A DNA stretch of 64,000 nucleotides from Nocardia anaemiae NBRC 100462 (GCF_001612725.1 NZ_BDAZ01000041.1:62001-126000); one strand, 5' to 3'; counted from the first letter of the stretch, positions 17,140-25,790 are shown. Program-made: numbers and translations. Notes: generated from the letters alone by a model not told the origin.

Positions 17140-17364
17140 TCAGCTAGTCAGGTCGTCGAACTCCCCGGCCTTCGCGCCGCGCACGAACGCGTCGATCTCC
17201 GGTCGAGTGTAGAACAGGATGCCACCTTCCGGGTCGCGTGAATTGCGAACGGCGATCGAACCATCCGACGCCTCGGCGACCTCGACGCAGTTACCGCCCG
17301 ACGGACCGCTGAACGAGCTCTTGCGCCACGCGCCTGTGATCTTGGGTGTACCGGTGTCGAACAT
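17140..17364 (-). CDS. DUF397 protein
   Basis: A 74-residue protein with the complete DUF397 pattern: WRKSSFSGPSGGNCVEVAE, IAVRNSRDPEGG, LFYTRPEIDAFVRGAKAGEFD. These partner with XRE-DUF5753 proteins and affect development or secondary metabolism in streptomycetes. ATG 17364 is preferred over GTG 17373 because GAGGAG is eight bases before it. It is divergent from the DUF574 methyltransferase across a 365-bp gap holding the shared operator. Confidence 0.92.
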   Translation of the reverse strand: MFDTGTPKITGAWRKSSFSGPSGGNCVEVAEASDGSIAVRNSRDPEGGILFYTRPEIDAFVRGAKAGEFDDLTS

Positions 17365-17415
17365 CTTCCCCACTCCTCGGCTGCTTCCAGTGTGAGATGT
17401 ACGCTCGAGCGGCTT

Positions 17416-17461
17416 TGCAGATGTGCGCTCAAACGTTCTTGCATTTGCACCAACATCTGCA
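17416..17461. promoter_or_regulatory. Shared palindromic operator, site C, in the DUF397/DUF574 divergent region
   Basis: A 22-bp palindrome-like site at 17440-17461 (left arm TGCATTTGCA, right arm ending CATCTGCA), plus an extra half-site TGCAGATGTGC at 17416-17426. It lies 52-97 bp from the DUF397 start. No TAAACT box is found at the spacing seen in sites B, D and E. The rest of the gap up to 17729 shows only a small ACTG-TCA-CAGT inverted repeat near 17631 and no ORF I trust. Confidence 0.5.
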
Positions 17462-17729
17462 AGATATCACGAAGCTCCCCCCTGTGGCACAAAAGGATTC
17501 AGACCTGCCGGTCCTGTTCGTGACGTCTGTTCAACGCGTTACGCGAGTGCTGTACGCGGACTGCGTGCGACGCGCCCGAAAATGCGCGATCGACTCCTCG
17601 ATCCCACAGGTCGAGTCGACGCGAATCTTGTACTGTCACAGTGCACATCGGCCGTGCCAGCCAATCGCGACACCCGCCGCCTGAGCAGTCCGGTTCACCG
17701 TTTATCAGCTCGCCGAGGAGTCCAGCCCC

Positions 17730-18527
17730 ATGTCCGACAATCAAGCCCCGCTCATCCGGACCGACATCCCCCATTCCGCGCGCATCTGGAACTACTGGAT
17801 GGGCGGCAAGGACTATTACGAAATCGACCGGATCGCAGGTGATGCCGGTGTCGAGGTGGATCCGGACATCACCACCATGGCAGTGCAGTCGCGCCAGTTC
17901 CTCATTCGCGCGGTGCGTTATCTGGCGGGCGAGGAGGGCATCCGCCAGTTCCTCGATATCGGCACCGGCCTGCCGACCATGCAGAACACCCACGAGGTCG
18001 CCCAGGGCGTCGCGCCCGAGTCGAAGGTCGTCTACGTCGACAACGATCCACTGGTCCTCACCATGGCACGAGCGCTGCTCACCAGCACGACCCCCGAGGG
18101 CGTAACCACTTATGTCGATTGCGATTACCACGATCCGGAGCAGATCATCGCCGACGCCCGCAACGTGCTCAATTTCAATGAGCCGATCGGCGTGATGTTC
18201 ATGGGCGTGCTCGGCCATGCCAAGTCCTATGACGAGTTGCTGCGCATCGTGCGCACGGTGCTGGCCGCGGTGCCCTCAGGCAGCTTCCTGGTCATGTGGG
18301 ACGGCACCGACGACAGCAAGGAGTACGTGACGCTGTGCGAGAACTACACCGGCACCGGCGGCGTACCCTATGTTCCCCGACCCCAGGCCGAGATCCGTGC
18401 CGTCTTCGACGGTTTGGATTTGGTCGAGCCCGGATTCGTCTCGATCACCCAGTGGCGCACCGATGCCGCCGAGGTCGGCGAGATCCGGCCGATCTCCGCC
18501 TACGGCGCGGTCGCGCGCAAGCCTTAA
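17730..18527 (+). CDS. DUF574 SAM-dependent methyltransferase (second copy)
   Basis: A 265-residue Methyltransf_19 protein paralogous to the gene at 4994. It shows SARIWNYWMGGKDYYEID, the SAM loop QFLDIGTGLPTMQNTHEVAQ (20 residues), VVYVDNDPLVLTMARALL and PIGVMFMGVLGH. The ATG is preceded by GAGGAG about 14 bases upstream. It neighbours the divergent DUF397/XRE pair and is followed by two very small genes carrying the shared promoter. Acceptor unknown. Confidence 0.88.
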   Translation: MSDNQAPLIRTDIPHSARIWNYWMGGKDYYEIDRIAGDAGVEVDPDITTMAVQSRQFLIRAVRYLAGEEGIRQFLDIGTGLPTMQNTHEVAQGVAPESKVVYVDNDPLVLTMARALLTSTTPEGVTTYVDCDYHDPEQIIADARNVLNFNEPIGVMFMGVLGHAKSYDELLRIVRTVLAAVPSGSFLVMWDGTDDSKEYVTLCENYTGTGGVPYVPRPQAEIRAVFDGLDLVEPGFVSITQWRTDAAEVGEIRPISAYGAVARKP

Positions 18528-18541
18528 AGCGCAAGCGACAC

Positions 18542-18579
18542 AACGGCGGTCATCGGCCAACCGGTCGACGGCCGCCGTT
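18542..18579 (+). terminator. Hairpin terminator after the DUF574 gene
   Basis: AACGGCGG and CCGCCGTT pair perfectly around a 22-base loop that can fold further, followed by CATATTTCTGTT. It separates the methyltransferase from promoter D. Confidence 0.55.
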
Positions 18580-18598
18580 CATATTTCTGTTGGTCGTT

Positions 18599-18641
18599 CG
18601 TGCAAATGTACTTGCATCTGTAAGTGCCGACGGCCTAAACT
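18599..18641 (+). promoter_or_regulatory. Promoter with shared palindrome, site D
   Basis: Palindrome at 18601-18622, -35 TTGCAT at 18612-18617, 18-bp spacer, -10 TAAACT at 18636-18641. The layout is the same as in sites B and E. Confidence 0.75.
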
Positions 18642-18654
18642 CGGAACCAGAATC

Positions 18655-18703
18655 GGGGAGGTACGCAGGGAGTTCGCGCCGGCGTCACCACATCCACCTC
18701 CCC
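18655..18703 (+). other. Structured leader hairpin
   Basis: In the 5' leader of the small gene at 18731, GGGGAGGT (18655-18662) is an exact complement of ACCTCCCC (18696-18703). The first arm looks like a Shine-Dalgarno sequence but is about 70 bases from the start codon. Confidence 0.4.
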
Positions 18704-18730
18704 ATCCGGCAGACGCGAGGGGCGGTCGAG

Positions 18731-18967
18731 ATGAGTACGCCATTCCGAACTCCGCGCGGGGCCACGATCGCCGGCGGATCCGGGATCGACACCCTGCGGC
18801 AATACTCGGCGCCGGAGTACGCGCCGCTCGACTGCGGTGTCGAACCGCGCGGCCTCACCTATCGGCAAGCCCGCGAGATCCTGCACCTGCACGAGGTGCA
18901 CGGTCCGCAGTGCCGCCAGTGGCTCGCTGCCGCGGCCTACCTCTCGGCCGGACTGGACGACGAGTAA
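18731..18967 (+). CDS. Small hypothetical protein of the shared-operator group
   Basis: A 78-residue protein with no recognised domain. The second half is amphipathic helical (GLTYRQAREILHLHEVHG, then WLAAAAYLSAGLDDE). GCGAGGGGCGG lies just before the ATG. The -10 box is 95 bp from the ATG, exactly as for the next small gene. It belongs with the genes at 13492 and 19161 by promoter, not by protein similarity. Confidence 0.65.
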   Translation: MSTPFRTPRGATIAGGSGIDTLRQYSAPEYAPLDCGVEPRGLTYRQAREILHLHEVHGPQCRQWLAAAAYLSAGLDDE

Positions 18968-19028
18968 CAGTACGACCCCAACGGCTCCACCGGGACCGCT
19001 CCCAAATCGCTTCGCACGCAGCGATGTT

Positions 19029-19071
19029 CGTGCGGATGCACTTGCATCTGCACGACGCACCACTCTAAACT
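19029..19071 (+). promoter_or_regulatory. Promoter with shared palindrome, site E
   Basis: The most symmetrical copy: palindrome at 19031-19052 with only two mismatched pairs, -35 TTGCAT at 19042-19047, 18-bp spacer, -10 TAAACT at 19066-19071. Confidence 0.75.
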
Positions 19072-19096
19072 CGTGCGCGACAAGGGAGTTTCGCAT

Positions 19097-19135
19097 CCGA
19101 GAGCCCGTGCCGCTGTCGCCATCGGGATCTCTCGG
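19097..19135 (+). other. Structured leader hairpin
   Basis: CCGAGAG (19097-19103) pairs with CTCTCGG (19129-19135), with CCCG/CGGG nested inside, in the leader of the small gene at 19161. The stem is long and GC-rich, and lies between promoter E and the ribosome binding site. Confidence 0.45.
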
Positions 19136-19160
19136 CGCCAGAGCCACAGGGGGCACTCGC

Positions 19161-19355
19161 ATGAATCCACGCGCGGCCGGTCGACTCGGGATCGCCGATA
19201 TCGCCGCGGCCTACGGCATCGAAGCATTGCAGCGCCGCATCGCTGAACTGCGCGCCAGCGGCCAGCACTACGCCGCCATCGCGATCGAACGCGAAATCCG
19301 TAGCGGCGCAATGATTGCCGATCCAGAGCTGCGGAATCGGCAAGGCGCGGCCTAG
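19161..19355 (+). CDS. Very small hypothetical protein of the shared-operator group
   Basis: A 64-residue protein, largely helical: AAGRLGIADIAAAYGIEAL, QRRIAELRASGQHYAAIA, IEREIRSGAMIADPEL. AGGGGG precedes the ATG by seven bases. The same frame is open further upstream, but the leader layout matched to the gene at 18731 fixes this ATG. Function unknown; the coupling to an XRE/DUF397-type operator suggests a partner or effector of that system. Confidence 0.62.
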   Translation: MNPRAAGRLGIADIAAAYGIEALQRRIAELRASGQHYAAIAIEREIRSGAMIADPELRNRQGAA

Positions 19356-19702
19356 GCCGGGTGCAGATAGCTCCTGCCGCATCGAGCTCGGGCCCAGGGT
19401 TTTGTCGAACGTAGTCGAATGGTGGTCGCCCACAGCGAATTCGACCGCCATTTCACTACACTCGGCGAGCTGCCGGAGGCGGATAGCGCAGCGTTAAGAC
19501 GGGTGATCACGGATTTTCGACAACCCGCACCGGGCGCTCGAGCTTCCCACCACTGCACATGGCCCACAGGTGGACAATCCACAATGTGGCCGCGCCACAA
19601 TAGATTTCGCGTAGCCTTCCGTGGTTCATAACTATTTCGTATAGTGATGTAACGATTCGGGCGCAGATCTATCACGTCCGATGTGGCACTGGAGCGACGC
19701 GT
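19356..19702. other. Intergenic region before the PucR-like gene
   Basis: About 350 bp with no supported gene; a 70-codon frame at 19419 lacks a ribosome binding site. ACTAT and ATAGT form an inverted repeat around TTCGT at 19631-19645, about 58 bp before the regulator start, a possible operator. Confidence 0.4.
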
Positions 19703-20961
19703 ATGACCTTCTCCGCGCTGGATCTGTCCGTCGACCCGACGGACCCTGTCCTAGAGATCGGCGGCCAGCCCGCGTCGATTCCCCTACTCAATACCGACCG
19801 CGTCGCCTCGCGCATGGTCGGTTACTTCGCGACCTGTATGGCGCCGTGTCGCACGTTGCCCGGCGAGCAGTTGCGCGGCGATGTCACCAAGCTGACCCGC
19901 AGCTGCCTGGCACTGGCGGCCGAAATGTTCGACAAGCGCGCGGTTCCCGGCGAGGAACAGCTCGGCGAGGTCAGGGAGGCGGCGGCGCAATGGGCCCGCG
20001 AGGCGGTGCCGCTCGGCACCATCCTGCGCGCCTACCACGAGGGACTGCGCATCGCGTTCGGACTGGTCACCGCGCGGGCCAAGGCCGACGATATCGATGA
20101 ACTGCTGGTCGCCACCGACCTCATGCTCGAACTCCTGGAGGCGATCACCGCGGCGGTTTCGGACGCCTACGTCGAGGAGCAGCATCTGGTCGCACGCGAA
20201 CATCAGACCGCGACCCAGACGCTGGCCTCGGCGCTGCTGAGCGGTCGGGGTAGTTCCGCACTCGCCCGCCAGGCGGGCATCCCGATCGCCGACTCGTATC
20301 AGGTGGTCGCGCTATCGATTCCCGAACATCCGGACGAGGGTGATCCGCGGGTCGACAGCCATGTGGCGGCCCGCAGGAAGCTGCGCCGACTGCAATCGGA
20401 ACTGGCCACCGCCTTCGAATCCCGGGTGCTCGCGCTGCTGAGCACCAAGGGCGGCACGCTACTGGTCCCGATCGAGGACGATGCACCGGTCCTGACAGCC
20501 GAAACACTGCGACTGCTCACCGAATCCGCCGAGGTCGCGCTGACCGCCACGCTGGTCACCAGCGAGACCGATCAGATACCCGATGCCGCAGAACAGGCCC
20601 ACGAACTCCTCAATCTGGTGCGGGTCGGCGGACGCAATCCGGGCCTGTACCAGATGCCGACCTGGCCGTGGAGTACCAGCTCACCCGCGGCGGGCCCGCC
20701 ACCCGACGCATCGCGACCATTCTCGATCCGCTCGACGCCCATCCCGAACTCTTCGACACCATGCGCGCCTACCTGGGCAACGATATGAATCGCCAGCTCA
20801 CCGCGCGCCAGCTCTATGTGCACCCGAATACGGTCGATTACCGACTGCGCCGCGTCGCCCAGCTGACCTCGATCGATCTGGCCACCTCGGCGGGCATCTC
20901 CCAGGCCGCTATCGCACTGCTCGCGCGCGATCTGGACCGCAGCGTGGCCCGACGGCTGTAG
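19703..20961 (+). pseudogene. PucR/CdaR-like regulator split by a one-base frameshift
   Basis: The first frame encodes an RsbRD-N-like N-terminus (WAREAVPLGTILRAYHEGLR, VAREHQTATQTLASALLSGR) and a CdaR-like middle. After GLYQM at 20656 the frame breaks into a Pro/Ser-rich nonsense tail (stop at 20788). Inserting one G there would read ADLAVEYQLTRGG and join the second frame, which runs to 20961 and holds the PucR C-terminal HTH (LTARQLYVHPNTVDYRLRRV). So one base is missing relative to an intact gene of about 420 codons: a recent null mutation or a sequencing error. Its paralog at 568 lacks the HTH entirely. Confidence 0.8.
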
Positions 20962-21045
20962 ATTGCAGCCTGATGCGGATTCGTGCTGGTCACGAGATCA
21001 CAAAGGCGTCATCCTGGTAGTGCCGCGACCTCTGGATGGTGGATT

Positions 21046-21480
21046 ATGCGAATAGCGGAGATCTTGCACAGGAAGGGCAGCGACGTGGCGACCGTCGCGC
21101 CCGAGACCACGGTACGGACCCTGCTCGGCACGCTCGCCGAACACAATATCGGGGCGGTGGTGGTATCACCGGACGGCAACCGGATCGCTGGGATCGTCTC
21201 CGAGCGCGATGTGGTGCGCAGTCTGCATGCGCGCGGCGCCGCGCTGCTCGATACGCCGGTCTCGGAGATCATGACCGTCGATGTGCGCACCTGCGCACCC
21301 GACGATCGGGTCGACGGACTGCGCGGCACCATGACCGAGCACCGCATCCGACACCTGCCCGTGGTCCACGACGGGCGCCTGGTCGGCATCGTCAGCATCG
21401 GCGATGTGGTCAAGAGCGCGATCTCCGAACTGGCCACCGAACGCCAGCATCTGGTCGAGTACGTACAGGGGCAGTACTGA
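21046..21480 (+). CDS. Tandem CBS-domain protein
   Basis: A 144-residue protein of two CBS repeats: VVSPDGNRIAGIVSERDVVRSL and HLPVVHDGRLVGIVSIGDVVKS. Stand-alone Bateman modules bind adenosine nucleotides and act as energy or redox sensors; in mycobacteria Hrp1 is a hypoxia-induced example. GGTGGA precedes the ATG. Followed three bases later by a perfect palindrome. Confidence 0.87.
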   Translation: MRIAEILHRKGSDVATVAPETTVRTLLGTLAEHNIGAVVVSPDGNRIAGIVSERDVVRSLHARGAALLDTPVSEIMTVDVRTCAPDDRVDGLRGTMTEHRIRHLPVVHDGRLVGIVSIGDVVKSAISELATERQHLVEYVQGQY

Positions 21481-21482
21481 AC

Positions 21483-21504
21483 TGTCGCGGATATCCGCGA
21501 CAGG
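21483..21504. terminator. Perfect 22-bp palindrome (terminator or operator)
   Basis: CTGTCGCGG and CCGCGACAG pair perfectly around ATAT, right after the CBS stop and about 115 bp before the PLP operon. It could end the CBS transcript, or act as an operator for the operon. Confidence 0.5.
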
Positions 21505-21619
21505 GCCTGCGGTAGCTGCGACTTGTCGAAAGACGTTGGCTACGAGAAATCTTCGAAGTCGCCCGGGAAAGTGCGTATCGTTGGTGACGTCCAGCGCGGT
21601 TCTCGGAGGGAGGGGCACG

Positions 21620-22906
21620 TTGCGGTCACCTGCGTCCGGGACGCACCCAACCCGAACGATCACCACCCGGATATCGGCGCCATCGCCCCTCGCCACCGTG
21701 CGCGAACTTTTTCCGGCGTTGGCCGAATCCACCGAGATCTATCTGGACAGCGCGGCCACCACGCAGAAGCCGCTGCCGGTCGTCGAGACCATCCACCGCT
21801 ATCACACCTCGCGTACCGCCAACGCCGGTCGCGGTACTTATCCGTGGGCCACCGAGCTGACCACGCGCCTGGTCCGGGTCCGCGATCGCATGGCCGCGTT
21901 CATCGGCGCCGAGTCTGCCGCGGAGGTCGTCTTCACCGGCGGCGCGACGGCGGCGCTCAATGCCGTCGCACTGTCCTGGGGGCTGGCCGAACTCGATGAC
22001 GGCGACGAAATCCTGTACAACCCACGCGATCACGCCTCGAATGTGCATCCGTGGCACCATCTGCGCCAGCTGCTCGCCCGCTTCGGGCGGCACATCGAAC
22101 TGGTCCCCTATCGGGTGACCGAACTCGGCGAGGCCGATACCGCCGATATTCTCGCCAAGGTCGGCCCACGTACCCGGCTGATCACCACCAGCCATCTGCA
22201 CCACGTCTTCGGCGGCCTCACCACGCTCGAGGAGTTGCGCGGGAAACTCGATCCCCGGATTCTGCTGTGCTTCGATTGCAGTCAGAGCGGGGGCCATATG
22301 CCGCTGGACGTGACCGAACTCGGCGCGGACTTCGCGATCTTCGCCGCGCACAAGATGTTCGGCGCGCCGGGGACCGGAATCCTCTACTGCCACCGCAGAG
22401 TTCACAATCGGCTGCTGCCGTTCCTGCCCGGTGGAAATACCGGGGTCGACCTCACCGACGCCGGATTGACCTCGACCGGCATGCCGGAACTGCTCGAGGG
22501 CGGCACCCAGAACATTCCGGGGATCCTGGCCCTTGGCAGTGCGCTGGAGGTGCTGGAGTCGCTGGATGTCGGCGTGATCGCCGCGCACAATCGCGCGCTG
22601 ACACTGCGACTGATCGACAATCTGCGTCCGGTGCCCGGGCTGGAATTCCTACCGGGTCCGGCGCATGCGCCGTGCGCCATCGGCTACGGCATCGTGTCCT
22701 TCACGCTCGCCGGCATTTCCGCGACCGATCTCGGATTCGTATTGGGCGAGTTGGGTTTTCTGGTCCGCACCGGCTTACACTGCTCACCCCGGGCTGGCGA
22801 CGAGGCCACGGACTCGGTACGGGTCAGCACGCACATCTACAACACCGTCGAGGAGATCGACCGGTTCGCGGCCTGCGTCAAGACGATTGCCGAGGAGGTC
22901 ACATGA
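21620..22906 (+). CDS. Class V aminotransferase-fold cysteine desulfurase-like enzyme (SufS type)
   Basis: A 428-residue PLP enzyme. YLDSAATTQKP opens the domain, AAHKMFGAPGTG carries the Schiff-base Lys (about K245) and RTGLHCSPRAG the desulfurase Cys (about C388), which should take sulfur from cysteine as a persulfide. The TTG start has GGAGGG nine bases upstream; earlier frames lack such a site. It is first in a four-gene operon and its stop overlaps the next start. No suf or isc scaffold genes are near, so it is not the housekeeping Fe-S enzyme. The likely role is supplying sulfane sulfur to the rhodanese-fused enzyme downstream; that is inference. Confidence 0.8.
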   Translation: MRSPASGTHPTRTITTRISAPSPLATVRELFPALAESTEIYLDSAATTQKPLPVVETIHRYHTSRTANAGRGTYPWATELTTRLVRVRDRMAAFIGAESAAEVVFTGGATAALNAVALSWGLAELDDGDEILYNPRDHASNVHPWHHLRQLLARFGRHIELVPYRVTELGEADTADILAKVGPRTRLITTSHLHHVFGGLTTLEELRGKLDPRILLCFDCSQSGGHMPLDVTELGADFAIFAAHKMFGAPGTGILYCHRRVHNRLLPFLPGGNTGVDLTDAGLTSTGMPELLEGGTQNIPGILALGSALEVLESLDVGVIAAHNRALTLRLIDNLRPVPGLEFLPGPAHAPCAIGYGIVSFTLAGISATDLGFVLGELGFLVRTGLHCSPRAGDEATDSVRVSTHIYNTVEEIDRFAACVKTIAEEVT

Positions 22907-24195
22907 GAATGGACGACACCCCGCGCTACGACCGTCGGGCCGCGTCCCGGGTGCTGGCGGGCCTGGCCCAACCCGGATTGTTCGCCACTCCCATCGCGGT
23001 CCCGTCGAGTCGACATATCGAATACACCTGTGCCGCACTGCGTCCCGAGCCCGGCAGTCACCTCACCTATTCGCAGCGGCTGTACCTGCAGCAGTTCATG
23101 CGGCCGTGCCAACCCGCGCAGGTCACCAGCGCGACGCACCGCCTCGCCTGGACCGACAGCGACGGCGTACCCAACACGGGACACTTCCGATCCGACGGCC
23201 TCGGCCCGCTGGTACCCATCGCCATGCGCGAAACCGTACTGGTGCTGTGGCATGCACTCGCCGCGAATTCCGCACTGACACAGCGAGTCGACGGCCTCGG
23301 CCCGCGCGAGCACGCGGTGCTCGACGGCACCACCACCGATCATGATCCGATCGAAATCTTCCGCGTCGGCATCGAGGCCACCGGGCGCGCACTGGCCCAG
23401 CACGCACTGCTCGCGCGGCAGACCCAATATCGCAGTGCGGCCGAATTCGCCAGGGGCATCCACGATTCCGGTATCTTCTCGGCGGTCGCCACGCGCTGGT
23501 TCTGGGAGCTGCAGGCCTCCACCTATCGGCGCGGCATGATCGCGGTGACACTGGCCGCCCAACCCGACGGCACGGTGCGCTACACCGCCGATACGGTGGC
23601 GACACTGCGCGCGATGAAGGACGCGACGATCGAGGACGCGCACACGGTGATGCGGCGCGCGACCCGCGTCGAGGGACTGAGCGTCGACGCGGCCATCGCC
23701 AAATACCACGACGATCTCGATCTCATCTCCCGCCAATACGCACTGCTGCCCGCCAATACCCGACCCGCCTGCCTGGCCGCCATGCCACATCATCTCGGCG
23801 GCGGCCACTACACCCTGTTGCCCCTGGTGGTCGACAAGTTCGTGGAAATATTCGCACAGCTCGCCGAGCGGATCCGGATCACCGAGGTGAGTGCCGAACT
23901 CGACGAACTGACCGCCGACGCGCCCGCCAGCGCCGAGGATCGCGTCTTCTATGTGCCGGATATGAGCTGTCAGCACTGTGTCCGCACGATTACCGGGGTG
24001 CTGGAGACGATGGGCATCAAGGTGATCGAGATCGATCTGCCGAGTAAACGGGTGGTCGCCGAATTCCGCAGTCCGCGCAATCGGGCCCGCGCCTTCGAGT
24101 CGCTCCGCGACGGCGGCTACAACCCGGTGACCGAGAAACCCGCGCGAACCGCATTGGCGCCCAACCGGTCCCAACCCACGGAAACCACCGTATGA
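22903..24195 (+). CDS. Unknown protein with C-terminal heavy-metal-associated (HMA) domain
   Basis: A 430-residue protein. Residues 1-335 form a mainly helical domain I do not recognise (LTYSQRLYLQQFMRPC, HDSGIFSAVATRWFWEL, MPHHLGGGHYT). Residues 345-415 are an HMA domain with MSCQHC (CxxC at about 356-359), FYVPDM before it and the ferredoxin-like pattern after it, as in copper chaperones. It overlaps both neighbours by four bases. The fold would bind Cu(I) or Zn(II), or carry a thiol or persulfide. The N-terminal part could be the pathway's novel enzyme; I do not assign a reaction. Confidence 0.7.
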   Translation: MRMDDTPRYDRRAASRVLAGLAQPGLFATPIAVPSSRHIEYTCAALRPEPGSHLTYSQRLYLQQFMRPCQPAQVTSATHRLAWTDSDGVPNTGHFRSDGLGPLVPIAMRETVLVLWHALAANSALTQRVDGLGPREHAVLDGTTTDHDPIEIFRVGIEATGRALAQHALLARQTQYRSAAEFARGIHDSGIFSAVATRWFWELQASTYRRGMIAVTLAAQPDGTVRYTADTVATLRAMKDATIEDAHTVMRRATRVEGLSVDAAIAKYHDDLDLISRQYALLPANTRPACLAAMPHHLGGGHYTLLPLVVDKFVEIFAQLAERIRITEVSAELDELTADAPASAEDRVFYVPDMSCQHCVRTITGVLETMGIKVIEIDLPSKRVVAEFRSPRNRARAFESLRDGGYNPVTEKPARTALAPNRSQPTETTV

Positions 24196-25790
24196 CGGCA
24201 CCGCTACCGGCGCTACCCGCGAAGATCCATCCGCTGGTGCGCGCCTTTCTCGATACCCGCGATGCCGTCGAAGAGACGCTGATTCGCTTCGGATCACCGA
24301 TCCACCTGCTGTTTCCGCAGGTCTACGCGGAGAACCTGAAACGGTTGCGCGCCGTACTCGACAACTCGAACGCGCGCTATCGAATCTGCTACGCGCACAA
24401 GGTGAATCAGTCGCGCGCCTTCGTGCGCACCGCCGAACATGCCGGTATCGCCATCGATGTGGCCTCCGCGCATGAGCTGGCCAGTGCCATCGGGGCCGGA
24501 TTCGGTCCGATGCGGATCGAGGTAACCGGACCGAAAGGCGAAGCGTTCCTGCGTGATCTGATCGATTGCGGCGTCACCATCAATGTCGACAATCTGTGGG
24601 AGCTGCGGCGGATCACCGAATTGGCCGGTGATCGCGCGAGAGTTCCGGTGCTGCTGCGGGTTTCGGGTTTCGACGCGACCGCGGTGAGCCGGTTCGGTGT
24701 ACCGCTTGCCCATATGGACCAGGCCCTGGACCTGCTGTCGGCCAATCGTCGGCGAATCACGTTCCTGGGCTTCGCCTTTCATATCGACTCCGGTGATACC
24801 GCGGAACGCGTCCGAGCCATCGATGCCTGCCTCGAGCTGGTCGAGCGCGCCTACGACCGGGGACTCGGCCCCTCGGTGCTGAATATCGGCGGCGGCTTCC
24901 GGCAGGTGTTCACCGACGACGCGGACCGCTTCGACGGATACGTACGGGCACTGCGTGAATCACTGCTCGGCCGTGGCGAATCGATGAGCTGGTCGAACAA
25001 TACCTTCGGCTATCACGTGGATGGCGGTGCGGTGCAAGGGATTCCGGTCTTCCACAAGTACGCGAACACCGTGCCGGCGACACGGATGTTGGACGATCTG
25101 CTGAGTGCGCCGCTGGAGCGGCACGGTGGCCGCACCGTGGCCCAGGTGGCTGGGGACAATATGCTCGATATCTGGTTGGAGCCGGGTAAGGCGCTGGTAG
25201 ATCATGCGGGGGTGACGGTGTCGCGGGTGGAGTTCGTCAAGGAACTCGCCGATGGCACGTTGCTGGTGAATCTGGATCTGAGCCGGGATCAGGTGACGCC
25301 AGCGGATCAGGAGGTCATGGTCGATCCGGTGATCTTGCCGAGTGTCGCGCATATGCCGAGCAGCGCTCCCGTGCGCGATGTCGCCCCGGGCGATATTGTG
25401 CCGCCGCTGCGCAGCGCCGCCGACACCATGCCGACTTCGCGTCCGTTGCTCGAATCCGGGCCGGTCGGTGTGTATTTCGCCGGGCGCCTGTGCCTGGAGC
25501 GCGATCTGATCACCAATCACAAGGTGTGGCTGCCCGAGTGCCCGCGCCAGGGTGATCTGGTGGTCTTCCCGAATACCGGCGCCTACCACATGGATCTGTC
25601 CGCGGCCTCGGCGTCGATGCACGCACTGCCGGCGAAACTCGCTGTCGTGCACCGCGCGGGCAGTTTCCAGGTCTACCGCGATACCGATTACGAACCGCTC
25701 ATACCCGTCGGTCTGCCGCCACCGCGCCGTACTCCCCCGCGCGGCCCGCGTCGACCGCCGCTGCCGCGCCGACCCTCCGGGGCGCCGTAA
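24192..25790 (+). CDS. Y4yA-family PLP-dependent decarboxylase (ornithine/DAP decarboxylase fold)
   Basis: A 532-residue fold-type III PLP enzyme. The PLP Lys lies in CYAHKVNQS (about K70). Further marks are FAFHIDSGD, LNIGGGF, the partner-subunit motif AGRLCLERD (CxxxD), and FPNTGAYHMD. A Pro/Arg-rich tail of about 25 residues is unusual. Relatives include diaminopimelate decarboxylase and SbnH, which decarboxylates a citryl-diaminopropionate in staphyloferrin B synthesis. Translationally coupled on both sides. The substrate is probably an amino acid made by the downstream beta-replacement enzyme; this is inference. Confidence 0.82.
   Translation: MTAPLPALPAKIHPLVRAFLDTRDAVEETLIRFGSPIHLLFPQVYAENLKRLRAVLDNSNARYRICYAHKVNQSRAFVRTAEHAGIAIDVASAHELASAIGAGFGPMRIEVTGPKGEAFLRDLIDCGVTINVDNLWELRRITELAGDRARVPVLLRVSGFDATAVSRFGVPLAHMDQALDLLSANRRRITFLGFAFHIDSGDTAERVRAIDACLELVERAYDRGLGPSVLNIGGGFRQVFTDDADRFDGYVRALRESLLGRGESMSWSNNTFGYHVDGGAVQGIPVFHKYANTVPATRMLDDLLSAPLERHGGRTVAQVAGDNMLDIWLEPGKALVDHAGVTVSRVEFVKELADGTLLVNLDLSRDQVTPADQEVMVDPVILPSVAHMPSSAPVRDVAPGDIVPPLRSAADTMPTSRPLLESGPVGVYFAGRLCLERDLITNHKVWLPECPRQGDLVVFPNTGAYHMDLSAASASMHALPAKLAVVHRAGSFQVYRDTDYEPLIPVGLPPPRRTPPRGPRRPPLPRRPSGAP

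Noticed and set aside
17140..18527. A mobile toxin-antitoxin island
   Set aside because: DUF397/XRE/DUF574 sets are chromosomal and numerous in actinomycetes; no integrase, repeats or tRNA target site is seen.
19419..19631. 70-codon plus-strand frame in the gap before the PucR-like gene
   Set aside because: No ribosome binding site, no recognisable pattern and poor codon bias.
21620..22906. Housekeeping SufS for Fe-S assembly
   Set aside because: No sufB, sufC, sufD, sufU or iscU genes nearby; the operon context is a different pathway.
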